Virus record (IMG/VR): IMGVR_UViG_3300045965_000034
Coordinates: 1 to 42,421 of that record
Source: a virus
Direction: 5' to 3' (one strand)
DNA length: 42,421 bases
Under the pieces are notes generated by a model. That model had not been told where the DNA came from. It searched no databases and saw only the letters and a list, made by a program, of their open reading frames with translations. This document shows positions 22,810 through 29,164 of the stretch, piece by piece; positions within the stretch are counted from its first letter, which is position 1, and the number at the start of each line of letters is the position of its first letter. The position numbers were made by a program, and so were the translations under genes.

Positions 22810-23205
22810 TTACTCAGCAGCCTCAGCGCACCACGTTGGGTGCTGGCTCGCCATGTGGCGAGCGACGTTTCCGAACGTGCGATTGCAGCACGGGCAGACG
22901 CCGTGCCCGACGCGGTTCCTGATCCTGGTCACGACGCCGCGCGTGGCGCTCAACCGGCGCTCCGTCTCCTGACGCATTTCGCGCTGGCGTTTGATCTCAT
23001 CATCACGCTCGGCGATCCGCTGTGCCAGGAGGTCGCGTTCGCGACGCAGTTTATTGGCATCGCTCTCGCCGACTGCAAACACTTGGCCGTGGCCGTATCC
23101 GCAATAGAACTTGACCGCACCCCGACCATGGTCGGCGGCCTCGTAAAGCGCATCTGGAATCCAGACTTCGCACTTGCAGCGGACGCATGGGCCAACGGTT
23201 CGCAT
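22810..23205 (-). CDS. Zinc-ribbon and zinc-finger protein
   Basis: 131 residues. N-terminal ribbon CVRCKCEV with a later FYCGYGHGQ, a central coiled coil (DANKLRRERDLLAQRIAERDDEIKRQREM) and a C-terminal C2H2-type finger CPCCNRTFGNVARHMASQH. The layout suggests DNA or RNA binding by a dimer. The ATG follows CAGGAAACCCGCG. Function unknown; I associate the type with alphaproteobacterial phages. Confidence 0.65.
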   Translation of the reverse strand: MRTVGPCVRCKCEVWIPDALYEAADHGRGAVKFYCGYGHGQVFAVGESDANKLRRERDLLAQRIAERDDEIKRQREMRQETERRLSATRGVVTRIRNRVGHGVCPCCNRTFGNVARHMASQHPTWCAEAAE

Positions 23206-23226
23206 CGCGGGTTTCCTGATTTCCAG

Positions 23227-23568
23227 TCAGTGATTATTGGCCGGCGGGGTTGGCAGTTCCGCCGCCGGCCCACGTGCGACTTGATCGGGGGTGTGCTGGG
23301 CGTCGCACGTGTTTTCGAAATCGTGCTCGGGTTGCCTGATGCGGTATCGGTAGTGTCTCGGGTGCGGATCGTCCGGCAGGGTCGTGCGCTCGATCCGGCC
23401 GTAGAGGTAGAGGCGGGAGAGGCGCACGCTGGTCGAGGACATGCGCCAGCCCTTGAGCTCCGAGAGCTCGGCCGCCGTCATCCATGTGCCGTGCTCGAGC
23501 AGGGCGTCGAGCGTTTCGCGATGGCCCTGGTAGGCGGGCATCTTCGGGACGATCGAAGGCGAGCGCAT
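23227..23568 (-). CDS. Winged-helix protein, 113 aa
   Basis: Residues 15-75 form a winged-helix-like domain (TLDALLEHGTWMTAAELSEL...SSTSVRLSRLYLYGRIERTT), with a strand pair and a basic turn, then a flexible tail. Likely a small DNA-binding regulator. Strong ribosome site (GGGAG) overlapping the end of the HNH gene. No family name assigned. Confidence 0.6.
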   Translation of the reverse strand: MRSPSIVPKMPAYQGHRETLDALLEHGTWMTAAELSELKGWRMSSTSVRLSRLYLYGRIERTTLPDDPHPRHYRYRIRQPEHDFENTCDAQHTPDQVARGPAAELPTPPANNH

Positions 23569-23569
23569 G

Positions 23570-23968
23570 TCAGAACTCCCGGCCTGTTGTGCGGTTGATC
23601 GGGCGAGCGAACGGCCGAAGCGGGATCTTCACGTTCGACGCGACTGTTCCAGTGAGCGGCTTGTGAATGCGGGATTTGATCCCGCGGGCGAGATCGCGGA
23701 CGCGGTTCGACTTGGCGACGACAGGCTTGTCGTGGCTGTTGGTCTTGAAGCGCCAGCAGGTCTTCGTCAGCACCGCGCAGTTGTCGAGATCGTTCCGGTG
23801 CGAGATCGCGTCGGGATCGATGTGCTCATAGAACGTGTTGCCGGGGCCGAGTGCGCAGCCGCAGGCGACACGGAAGACATGCGGGATCAGGTGGCATTCG
23901 CAGATCCCGTGCGAGCGCTCGTAAGCCTGGCGCTTGGTGTCGGTGGAGAATTCGCGACGGCGGGACAT
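23570..23968 (-). CDS. HNH endonuclease-like protein
   Basis: 132 residues. The motif core is YEHIDPDAISHRNDLDNCAVLTKTCW, then KTNSHDKPVVAKSNR: histidine in EHI, asparagines in the middle and a basic helix, as in HNH nucleases. Cysteines before it (CECHLIPHVFRVACGC) may hold a structural zinc. Start set at the ATG overlapping the stop of the DUF4326 gene; 23971 (ATGATG) is equally possible. Unlike packaging HNH proteins it is in the early operon, so it may target host or competitor DNA. Confidence 0.75.
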   Translation of the reverse strand: MSRRREFSTDTKRQAYERSHGICECHLIPHVFRVACGCALGPGNTFYEHIDPDAISHRNDLDNCAVLTKTCWRFKTNSHDKPVVAKSNRVRDLARGIKSRIHKPLTGTVASNVKIPLRPFARPINRTTGREF

Positions 23969-24276
23969 CATCGGTTCGCGATCTCCAACAGCACGTCGGC
24001 GTGGCAGGGCTGATCGAGCGGGCAGAAGCAGGCGAGGTTTTTGCCGCGGAGTTCGGGCAGCGCGGAGATCAGGTCGGGGCACTCTGCGAGATACTCCCGG
24101 TAGAACGCGACTGCCTCCGCATTGGTGCCGACGTTTGGCGAATGCGCCGAACCGCTGCCGTACCTGACGCGAGGATTAACAACGCAGGGGTTGCCCCATT
24201 TCGTGCCGCGCGACACGACGACGGTGTTGTCGGGCATCTTCCAGCCCCTGGCGATGGGGAGTTTGAAGTGCTTCAT
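23968..24276 (-). CDS. DUF4326 family protein
   Basis: 102 residues with the family's typical sequence: VVVSRGTKWGNPCVV, AVAFYREYLAECPDLISALPELRGKNLACFCPLDQPCHADVLLEIAN. The cysteines and histidine in the second block could bind metal. The family is common in phages; its biochemical role is not known to me. Strong Shine-Dalgarno (GGGAGG). It overlaps both neighbours by a few bases. Confidence 0.8.
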   Translation of the reverse strand: MKHFKLPIARGWKMPDNTVVVSRGTKWGNPCVVNPRVRYGSGSAHSPNVGTNAEAVAFYREYLAECPDLISALPELRGKNLACFCPLDQPCHADVLLEIANR

Positions 24277-24716
24277 GTGTCCGCCTCCCGTGGTGCTTCA
24301 TCCTGATGGCGTTCGCCGTTGCGCTTTCGCTCGTCGGCTGTGGGCTGTTCGGGAACGATCGATGGCGCCTCGATCACCGGCAGCACATCGCCGATCTTTT
24401 TCCAGTCGCCGAACGAGCACCCGATGCGCGGATTGTTGTCGCGCAGATAGTCGTCGTATTCCCTGCCGCCGTCGCCGTCGTAGTCGAATTCGTGCTGGTC
24501 GTTCGGCTGCTCGATCACGCGCTCGGGATCGCGGCCGATGGCGGTGAGCCGCAGGATGAAATCCGTGTTCATCCGCTCCGAGCGCTCCCGGCATGGTGCG
24601 CAGGCGCAGATCGGATAGCCGAAGTCGTCGGTCGCGTGGTCGAAGCGCTGCGCTTCGTGCGCTCGCACCGTCGATGAAAACTGGTTGAGCATACTGCTGA
24701 TCCGATCACTCGACAT
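24273..24716 (-). CDS. Hypothetical acidic protein, 147 aa
   Basis: The ATG at 24716 has GTGGAG upstream; longer in-frame starts read into the gap before the next gene. Contains CACAPC (possible metal site), helices, and an acidic stretch (DQHEFDYDGDGGREYDDYLRD). No domain recognised. Its end overlaps the DUF4326 start (ATGA), so translation is coupled. Confidence 0.6.
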   Translation of the reverse strand: MSSDRISSMLNQFSSTVRAHEAQRFDHATDDFGYPICACAPCRERSERMNTDFILRLTAIGRDPERVIEQPNDQHEFDYDGDGGREYDDYLRDNNPRIGCSFGDWKKIGDVLPVIEAPSIVPEQPTADERKRNGERHQDEAPREADT

Positions 24717-24783
24717 GGGTACTGACTCCACGGTTACGGGTTGACACAACAGACAGACGGAAAGGGTGAGCGGGATCACTGGC

Positions 24784-25065
24784 TCAATCTCTGTCGCGAA
24801 CGTTCGGCAATTTCTCTTTGCCGAGCTGCACCAGCAGATTGAGGCCGCGCGCGATCTGTTCGGCGTCATGCTTGGCGTGAGGGTTGTCGCCGAAGTCATA
24901 CGCGGCGCAGACGATGCGGTAGGTATCCGGGCGCTCGTCGATCACATCATAGGTTATCGAGTTGTCGTCATGGTCCTGCCTGTGGACGACGTAGGGCGCC
25001 TTCGGCTGGTACGTCTTCTGAAGCGGACGCGGCTGGCGTTTGATCCGAACGACGTTGTCGCTCAC
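24784..25065 (-). CDS. Hypothetical protein, 93 aa
   Basis: GTG start with GGGAG upstream, overlapping the stop of the 54-aa gene (GTGA). Product SDNVVRIKRQPRPLQKTYQ... with a strand-rich centre (YDVIDERPDTYRIVCAAYDF) and C-terminal helix (DAEQIARGLNLLVQLGKEKL). Unknown function. The longer open frame upstream is antisense-type arginine-rich sequence and is rejected. Confidence 0.6.
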   Translation of the reverse strand: MSDNVVRIKRQPRPLQKTYQPKAPYVVHRQDHDDNSITYDVIDERPDTYRIVCAAYDFGDNPHAKHDAEQIARGLNLLVQLGKEKLPNVRDRD

Positions 25066-25226
25066 GACTGCGCTCCCGCAGCGTCGGCAATCTCTTGAAG
25101 CCGTGCGTCGATGGCGTCGATGCGAACCCCGATGAAAGGGTCGGATAAGCCGCCCTGCAGTGCGCGCATGAGGTTCGCGCGCTCGGATTCGAGGCGGTCT
25201 TTCTCGTCGGATTGGGTGTCGGTCAT
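25062..25226 (-). CDS. Small helical protein, 54 aa
   Basis: Product MTDTQSDEKDRLESERANLM...IGVRIDAIDARLQEIADAAGAQS, an amphipathic two-helix protein. ATG overlaps the stop of the gene before it, and its own stop overlaps the GTG of the gene after it. Both junctions use the same repeated DNA. Function unknown. Confidence 0.6.
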   Translation of the reverse strand: MTDTQSDEKDRLESERANLMRALQGGLSDPFIGVRIDAIDARLQEIADAAGAQS

Positions 25227-25241
25227 GACTGCGCTCCCGCA
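25062..25241 (-). repeat. Duplicated gene-coupling junction (19 bp, two copies)
   Basis: Bases 25062-25080 and 25223-25241 are identical at 18 of 19 positions. Read on the - strand each copy holds a ribosome site (GCGGGAG), the end of one gene (encoding AGAQS and stop) and the overlapping start of the next. The single difference turns ATG into GTG. Confidence 0.85.
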
Positions 25242-25474
25242 CGGTTGTCGACGATGCGGAAGCGGCTCTCATGCGCCATCAGGCGTCCGCCATCGTCGAA
25301 TTGGACGACGTGCCATTTCGGGTTGCCGCGAACGTGGTTGATGCCCGTCCCGTCGTCGTTCGACTTCCGCCAGCGCGCGATGGTGGCGCGTTCGGGCGCG
25401 ACCGCAGGAAAGCCGCCCATCGCGGGCGTTCCGTAAAACTCGATCCGCGTTCCGGCCTTGATGGTCTGTTTCAT
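25223..25474 (-). CDS. Hypothetical protein, 83 aa
   Basis: Beta-rich small protein (MKQTIKAGTRIEFYGTPAMG...ATIARWRKSNDD...KWHVVQFDDGGRLMAHESRFRIVDN), SH3-like by general appearance. Good ribosome site (GGGAGGG) in the end of the upstream gene, which it overlaps by 4 bases. Unknown function. Confidence 0.6.
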   Translation of the reverse strand: MKQTIKAGTRIEFYGTPAMGGFPAVAPERATIARWRKSNDDGTGINHVRGNPKWHVVQFDDGGRLMAHESRFRIVDNRAGAQS

Positions 25475-25713
25475 TGATTCCCTCCCGTGCGCTGGTGCGC
25501 GTCCTTCGCCTTCTCGTGAACCTTGATCCAGCGTGACCGCTCGCCCGCCGTCGTCGCGACGTTCGCATTCACACCCGCTGCAAAAGCGATCTCGGCTAAT
25601 GCCGTCCGTGCATCATCGAGCGGTGAGACGACCTTGACGGTGCGTCGTCCGAAAGCGGTGATGATCTCGGCTGGCACGGAAGGGGGCTCCCGTTGGGATA
25701 CGGGAGGACTCAT
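25471..25713 (-). CDS. Hypothetical protein, first gene of the leftward operon, 80 aa
   Basis: A proline-rich N-terminus, strand (EIITAFGRRTVKVVSPLDDA) and two helices (RTALAEIAFAAGVNANV; SRWIKVHEKAKDAHQRTG). The ATG is only about 6 bases after a TATAGC element, so the mRNA may be leaderless. As the first gene behind an operator it should be among the earliest expressed after infection. No family recognised. Confidence 0.6.
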   Translation of the reverse strand: MSPPVSQREPPSVPAEIITAFGRRTVKVVSPLDDARTALAEIAFAAGVNANVATTAGERSRWIKVHEKAKDAHQRTGGNQ

Positions 25714-25724
25714 GGCATAGCTAT

Positions 25725-25745
25725 AATTTCAATGCAATTGAAATT
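25725..25745. promoter_or_regulatory. Leftward operator/promoter (PL-like)
   Basis: AATTTCAA, 5 bases, TTGAAATT: a perfect 8-bp inverted repeat. Its - strand contains the 14-mer ATTGCATTGAAATT, which occurs again at 26753-26766 in front of the Cro-like gene. A possible -10 (TATAGC on the - strand) overlaps it and sits just before the first gene of the leftward operon. A repressor-binding operator controlling leftward early transcription is the simplest reading. Confidence 0.7.
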
Positions 25746-25761
25746 TTGATGTAGTTGAAAA

Positions 25762-26337
25762 CTAGCGGCGGCTGGTCTGGATCGATGTCACCACGCCGTT
25801 CCTGAGATAAACGTAATCGTAGCCGTAGACCAGTTGTTCGTGATCCCCGCCGACCGTTGTCGTGGTGTTGATTCGCTGCGGCCTGCCCCAGCATGAGGCG
25901 TAGACCTGGGCCCGCGTCATGCCGACCGAGACGCCACCACGGCGATCGCAATCAGCCTTCTCAGCCAGCTTCCGCTTGTGCTCGGTTTCGCTGTCGGCCG
26001 AAATCGTCTTGTACCAATCGATATAGCCGGTCCGACCGTCTGCCGTTCGGACCAAATAGGCATCGGGGCCGGCTGGGCCCATCACGGCACTCTCGATCGA
26101 AAACATCCCTGCGGCATAGTTGAAGCACTTCTCACGCGTGCGGTAGGTGTGATCCTTGGGCTGCTCACAGATCGCCAACGCCCCGCGGGAGGGGTTCACC
26201 CAAAGCTTGCGGCCGACGTACTCGTCTTGGGCATTGGCGACGGCAGTCGTTGAGGGATAATCAGGGATCGAGCTGACACAGCTTGCGGCCGATAGCGCAA
26301 CGACTGCGGCGCTTGCGATCCCCCGCGCCGTCTTCAT
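25762..26337 (-). CDS. Putative lipoprotein with BamE/SmpA-like domain, cotranscribed with the repressor
   Basis: 191 residues. The N-terminus is a secretion signal with a cysteine at residue 20 (AAVVALSAASC), an imperfect lipobox. The C-terminal part, GMTRAQVYASCWGRPQRINT...GGDHEQLVYGYDYVYLRNGVVTSI, follows the SmpA/BamE-like pattern found in small envelope lipoproteins. The central part has paired cysteines. It overlaps the repressor stop by 4 bases, so it should be made in the lysogen. That makes it a candidate lysogenic conversion gene, for example for superinfection exclusion at the envelope. Confidence 0.75.
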   Translation of the reverse strand: MKTARGIASAAVVALSAASCVSSIPDYPSTTAVANAQDEYVGRKLWVNPSRGALAICEQPKDHTYRTREKCFNYAAGMFSIESAVMGPAGPDAYLVRTADGRTGYIDWYKTISADSETEHKRKLAEKADCDRRGGVSVGMTRAQVYASCWGRPQRINTTTTVGGDHEQLVYGYDYVYLRNGVVTSIQTSRR

Positions 26338-26696
26338 TTTCGTCGGGTGCGCTTCTCGCCGACGATGACGGCGGCATGCTTTGCGATTTGGTCACGTTCC
26401 GCTGGCGTCGCCCGTGCGACGATCGACCATAGCGGCTCGTCGGCGCTCGGATCGGAGCTGATCACCATGCCGGCGTCGATGCCAAGCGCCGCGGCGAGCT
26501 TGTGCAGGCTTTCCGGGCTGTATCCAGCCGTGGCGTTCTCCACGCTCGACACCATGCCGACCGACATGTGGGCGGCTTCCGCCAGCTCTTCCTGCGTCCA
26601 GCCGCGAAGCTCGCGCCAATGCGCGAGATAGTTCTTGCGATAGCTAGGAGGCGGGGCCTTGTCCCGCCCGGTTTTGTAGGGGCCACGTTTTGACAT
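26334..26696 (-). CDS. XRE-family phage repressor (CI-like)
   Basis: 120 residues; helix-turn-helix WRELRGWTQEELAEAAHMSVGMVSSVENATAGYSPESL (about residues 25-65), then a short C-terminal helical region instead of a LexA-type protease domain. An in-frame ATG at 26759 would add 21 residues and lies about 9 bases after a - strand TATAAT; the 26696 start is preferred because family-like sequence begins there. Divergent from the Cro-like gene, as expected of an immunity repressor. Without an S24 domain, induction is probably not by simple RecA-stimulated cleavage. Confidence 0.8.
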   Translation of the reverse strand: MSKRGPYKTGRDKAPPPSYRKNYLAHWRELRGWTQEELAEAAHMSVGMVSSVENATAGYSPESLHKLAAALGIDAGMVISSDPSADEPLWSIVARATPAERDQIAKHAAVIVGEKRTRRK

Positions 26697-26741
26697 GGCC
26701 GAATTTTCAACGGCGGCTGTCAACAGTGCCACGGCACCACC

Positions 26742-26791
26742 TTGAATTTTTGATTGCATTGAAATTTTAACAGGATTATAGATTTCGCCCC
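26742..26791. promoter_or_regulatory. Divergent immunity promoters and operator
   Basis: Rightward: -35 TTGCAT (26754-26759), 17-bp spacer, -10 TATAGA (26777-26782), giving a transcript that begins about 3 bases before the Cro-like ATG. Leftward: - strand TATAAT at 26775-26780 with a poor -35, typical of a repressor-maintenance promoter. The shared 14-mer ATTGCATTGAAATT (26753-26766) covers the rightward -35, and further TTGAA half sites lie at 26742 and, inverted, near 26703. Confidence 0.75.
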
Positions 26792-27001
26792 ATGAAACTC
26801 GCCGACTGGTTCAAACTGCCGAACGACGACGGCTCCGAACGCCGCAAGGTCGCGTTCGCGAAGGCGATCGGCAAGACACCCGGCACGGTTACAGCCTATC
26901 TCGATGGCCGGGCATGGCCCGGCCGTGAGGCAATGGAGGCCATCGTCCGCGCGACTGGCGGCCAGGTTACGGCCAACGATTTCCTCGAGGCCGCCGAATG
27001 A
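26792..27001 (+). CDS. Cro/YdaS-like DNA-binding protein
   Basis: 69 residues: MKLADWFKLPNDDGSERRKVAFAKAIGKTPGTVTAYLDGRAWPGREAMEAIVRATGG. A compact helix-turn-helix of the YdaS/Cro antirepressor type. It diverges from the repressor across a shared operator and probably shuts off repressor synthesis in the lytic cycle. Its mRNA looks nearly leaderless, with no Shine-Dalgarno. Confidence 0.75.
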   Translation: MKLADWFKLPNDDGSERRKVAFAKAIGKTPGTVTAYLDGRAWPGREAMEAIVRATGGQVTANDFLEAAE

Positions 27002-27006
27002 GCGGG

Positions 27007-27315
27007 CTACATCAACTCGCGCTGTCGCGCTCGCCCTCGGAACGGGATCGAGGTCGAGCCCTCCGGGGCGCCCCCGTCGAACCAATCCCGCAGCGTTCCA
27101 CGGCAGCGCTCGAGGTCTTCCATCAGCCAGAACACGCGCGCCACGGGCGTGCAGTAAGGCTTTCCGCCATTGATGTTGGGATCGATGCGGTGCTGACCGA
27201 GCAGCACCGATACGCTCGATCCGATGCGGTCGACGCGGATTGGACGGGTGATATAAATCTCGACCACCGGCTCGGTCTCGATGACCGGCGGATCGAGCAA
27301 TTCCGACACACTCAT
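27007..27315 (-). CDS. Hypothetical protein, 102 aa
   Basis: ATG with GGGGG upstream (an ATG two codons earlier, 27321, is possible). Product SVSELLDPPVIETEPVVEIY...GKPYCTPVARVFWLMEDLERCRGTLRDWF with GC-rich third positions, so this strand rather than the long antisense frame is coding. Converges tail-to-tail on the Cro-like gene with a 5-base gap. Function unknown. Confidence 0.6.
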   Translation of the reverse strand: MSVSELLDPPVIETEPVVEIYITRPIRVDRIGSSVSVLLGQHRIDPNINGGKPYCTPVARVFWLMEDLERCRGTLRDWFDGGAPEGSTSIPFRGRARQRELM

Positions 27316-27363
27316 GAACACCCCCGAACTGGACGCAACAGAGAGTTTTACGACCGGGGAATT

Positions 27364-27474
27364 TTAAGTCGGATTGCAGGCATTGCAACCATCCGAAAGA
27401 TACTCGGCGGCGCGCGGAACCACGATTATTCCGAGGCTGGGTTCGTCCACCAACAGGCCCACAAAGACCAACAT
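27364..27474 (-). CDS. Possible very small gene, 36 aa
   Basis: MLVFVGLLVDEPSLGIIVVP... ending SDGCNACNPT, with a CxxC. It fills part of the 173-base gap between the two neighbouring - strand genes; an inverted repeat TTGCA-GGCAT-TGCAA lies in its 3' end (27374-27388). No clear ribosome site, so doubtful. Confidence 0.3.
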   Translation of the reverse strand: MLVFVGLLVDEPSLGIIVVPRAAEYLSDGCNACNPT

Positions 27475-27488
27475 TCATCGCGGGAACA

Positions 27489-27665
27489 TCACGGTTGCCC
27501 CTGCAGTTCGATACCCAGCGCCGCCACCAGGGCGTGTGCGGTCTCCTCCGAACAGGCGATCATCCCGACGCAAGCGGGCACCGGCTCGCCATTGAACAGC
27601 GCGATCAGGATATCGCCGGGCGCCGTGCGCGTGACCGCCACGCTTTTGAACCGGACGACCGTCAT
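27489..27665 (-). CDS. Small hypothetical protein, 58 aa, with start in doubt
   Basis: MTVVRFKSVAVTRTAPGDIL...FNGEPVPACVGMIACSEETAHALVAALGIELQGQP, with strongly GC-rich third positions. The same frame stays coding-like for about 40 codons upstream to 27787 (RVAPKLAPVGASRVECDAIR) but holds no ATG, GTG or TTG before a stop. Either the protein starts at this internal ATG or the 5' end has been lost or frameshifted. From here to 27863 no other gene is seen. Confidence 0.5.
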   Translation of the reverse strand: MTVVRFKSVAVTRTAPGDILIALFNGEPVPACVGMIACSEETAHALVAALGIELQGQP

Positions 27666-27863
27666 CGGCTCGTCCGCAAGTTGCTGCGCCGTCTCCGGAA
27701 TGGTCCGGATCGCGTCGCACTCGACCCGGCTGGCGCCGACCGGGGCAAGCTTCGGCGCGACCCTCTCTGTCGACTGCGGGCGGGAGACTCAACACCAACT
27801 CCCGCCCGCCCTTTCGCGTCCGCCTGTGACCCTGCCTGTTGCGTCCGCGTCCGGAGTTTCAAC

Positions 27864-28109
27864 ATGCGTACAGTTGAATCGCCTTCGCTTGCGCCGTCAT
27901 TGGAAATCAGGGGCACCCCGTTGCCCTGCGGTGCAACCGATTGCACCACAATTCACGCCGTGGTCGCTCGAGCGATCTGGCCGAGCAAAACCGCTGAGCA
28001 CTGGGCCGCTGCCGCAGGCGTCAAGCCGCGGATGGCGAAATACTGGCTCGCCGGCTCGCCTGTCTCCGCTGACGGCAAACTGCCGTTCGTGCGGCTGCTC
28101 GCGAAGTGA
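27864..28109 (+). CDS. Small HTH-like regulator, 81 aa
   Basis: ATG 8 bases after GGAG. The C-terminal part, AIWPSKTAEHWAAAAGVKPRMAKYWLAGSPVSADGKLPFVRLL, follows a helix-turn-helix pattern that I associate with rhizobial prophages. The N-terminus has two cysteines (PCGATDCTT). Probably the first gene of the rightward early operon and a transcription regulator. Confidence 0.65.
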   Translation: MRTVESPSLAPSLEIRGTPLPCGATDCTTIHAVVARAIWPSKTAEHWAAAAGVKPRMAKYWLAGSPVSADGKLPFVRLLAK

Positions 28110-28124
28110 ATTCGGGGCCGCGGC

Positions 28125-28337
28125 ATGAGCGGTCCGGTCATCACCGTCGAAATTGTCGTCGAGCCGATCGATGACCAATGGCGCCCGGCGTTCTACGCAG
28201 CCGGCGAGTTCATGTGGGCCGGGCCGTCGTCGCCAGATTATGACGTGGCCCTGCTGTATGCGCGGCACGCCGAAGACCTCGCCCGATCGTTAATCGGTTT
28301 TCGGAGTGCCGAGGCGTCACCGCAAACGAAACAGTGA
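28125..28337 (+). CDS. Hypothetical protein, 70 aa
   Basis: MSGPVITVEIVVEPIDDQWRP..., a strand-rich start followed by a C-terminal helix (YDVALLYARHAEDLARSLIGF). GGGG lies upstream of the ATG. No family recognised. The next 85 bases hold no convincing gene. Confidence 0.6.
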   Translation: MSGPVITVEIVVEPIDDQWRPAFYAAGEFMWAGPSSPDYDVALLYARHAEDLARSLIGFRSAEASPQTKQ

Positions 28338-28422
28338 TCGAACTTAGCCAACAGTCTTTCGTCGTAGCGTTGCTGTCAGAGTTGCGTTGTCCAAATCCTT
28401 CACGACTTGGGACAAGCCTCTC

Positions 28423-28641
28423 ATGCTTCGCATCGTCACCGACGACGACATGCACGCTTCGCTGAAATCATCTTCGCCGCTGCGTCGCTCATCCGTAGCG
28501 GCCGAGCGCGGCGGCACCTCGACGGATTCCCCAGCCCCCCAGGCCGCTGTCGAGCGTGCCGCCGCAGTTCTTCTCTTTCCATTCTGTCCGCACGCTATCG
28601 CCAATTCGAAGACACGATCAGAGCAGGGAGGGTGTTCGTGA
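28423..28641 (+). CDS. Doubtful small gene, 72 aa
   Basis: MLRIVTDDDMHASLKSSSPL... ending in SKTRSEQGGCS. The stop overlaps the next GTG start (GTGA), which favours it, but it lacks a good ribosome site and the middle is low complexity. The 300-base stretch 28338-28637 holds no better candidate. Confidence 0.3.
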   Translation: MLRIVTDDDMHASLKSSSPLRRSSVAAERGGTSTDSPAPQAAVERAAAVLLFPFCPHAIANSKTRSEQGGCS

Positions 28642-28814
28642 CCGTATCCACGCAGCAGCGATCGATCTTGGATCGTCGCGGCACATGTCGGAAATGCGAA
28701 AGCGACGACACGGATTTCAAATACGATTCCGTGTTCGACAGGGTGAAGGTGACCTGTCTTGTATGCGGATTCGTTGAGACGTGCTTGCCGGCGGATAAGG
28801 ACCAGTCCGCATGA
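28638..28814 (+). CDS. Small zinc-ribbon protein, 58 aa
   Basis: GTG start behind GGGAGG. Two CxxC pairs (CRKC and CLVC) separated by 21 residues form a rubredoxin-type zinc ribbon: GTCRKCESDDTDFKYDSV, then VKVTCLVCGFVETC. Small ribbons of this type bind nucleic acids or RNA polymerase. Overlaps the DUF6378 gene (ATGA). Confidence 0.65.
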   Translation: MTVSTQQRSILDRRGTCRKCESDDTDFKYDSVFDRVKVTCLVCGFVETCLPADKDQSA

Positions 28815-29164
28815 CATCCCGCATGACCGCATCACAGATCGCCCGCACGGCGGCGGACCTGGTCAGCGGCGACCGCGCGATCAACCACGGCGCCAAGCTG
28901 CCGAACCACCAGAAGATCGCCGATGTCTGGAATGGCATCCTGAAGGCCGCCGGCAAGGCGCCGATCGTAGCGCTCGACGCCCACGATGTCGCAAACATGA
29001 TGGAGGGGCTCAAGATCGCCAGGCGCTACTGCGGCGCGTTCAACGCGGACGATTACATCGACGGCGCGGGCTACGCCGCATGCGCAGGCGAGATCAAGGC
29101 CCAGATGATCCACAATGATCAATCTTGGGCCGATGCGGCCAAGACGAAGGTGAACCGCAGATGA
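28811..29164 (+). CDS. DUF6378-like protein
   Basis: 117 residues with the family pattern: DLVSGDRAINHGAKLPNHQK, IADVWNGIL, LDAHDVANMMEGLKIARR and FNADDYIDGAGYAACAGEI. All-helical. The family is widespread in phages next to nucleotide-metabolism genes, but its activity is not known to me. Four-base overlaps on both sides put it in the tight rightward operon. Confidence 0.75.
   Translation: MTSRMTASQIARTAADLVSGDRAINHGAKLPNHQKIADVWNGILKAAGKAPIVALDAHDVANMMEGLKIARRYCGAFNADDYIDGAGYAACAGEIKAQMIHNDQSWADAAKTKVNRR

Noticed and set aside
26998-28128. 376-codon + strand open frame overlapping the Cro-like stop
   Set aside because: Histidine/arginine/serine-rich; the opposite strand genes have proper third-position composition. 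Only the small HTH gene at 27864, in another frame, is accepted on this strand.
28338-28637. Additional small genes, including a GTG frame at 28334 and long antisense frames
   Set aside because: No consistent third-position bias, no ribosome sites and no recognisable product; only the doubtful 72-aa frame at 28423 is kept at low confidence.
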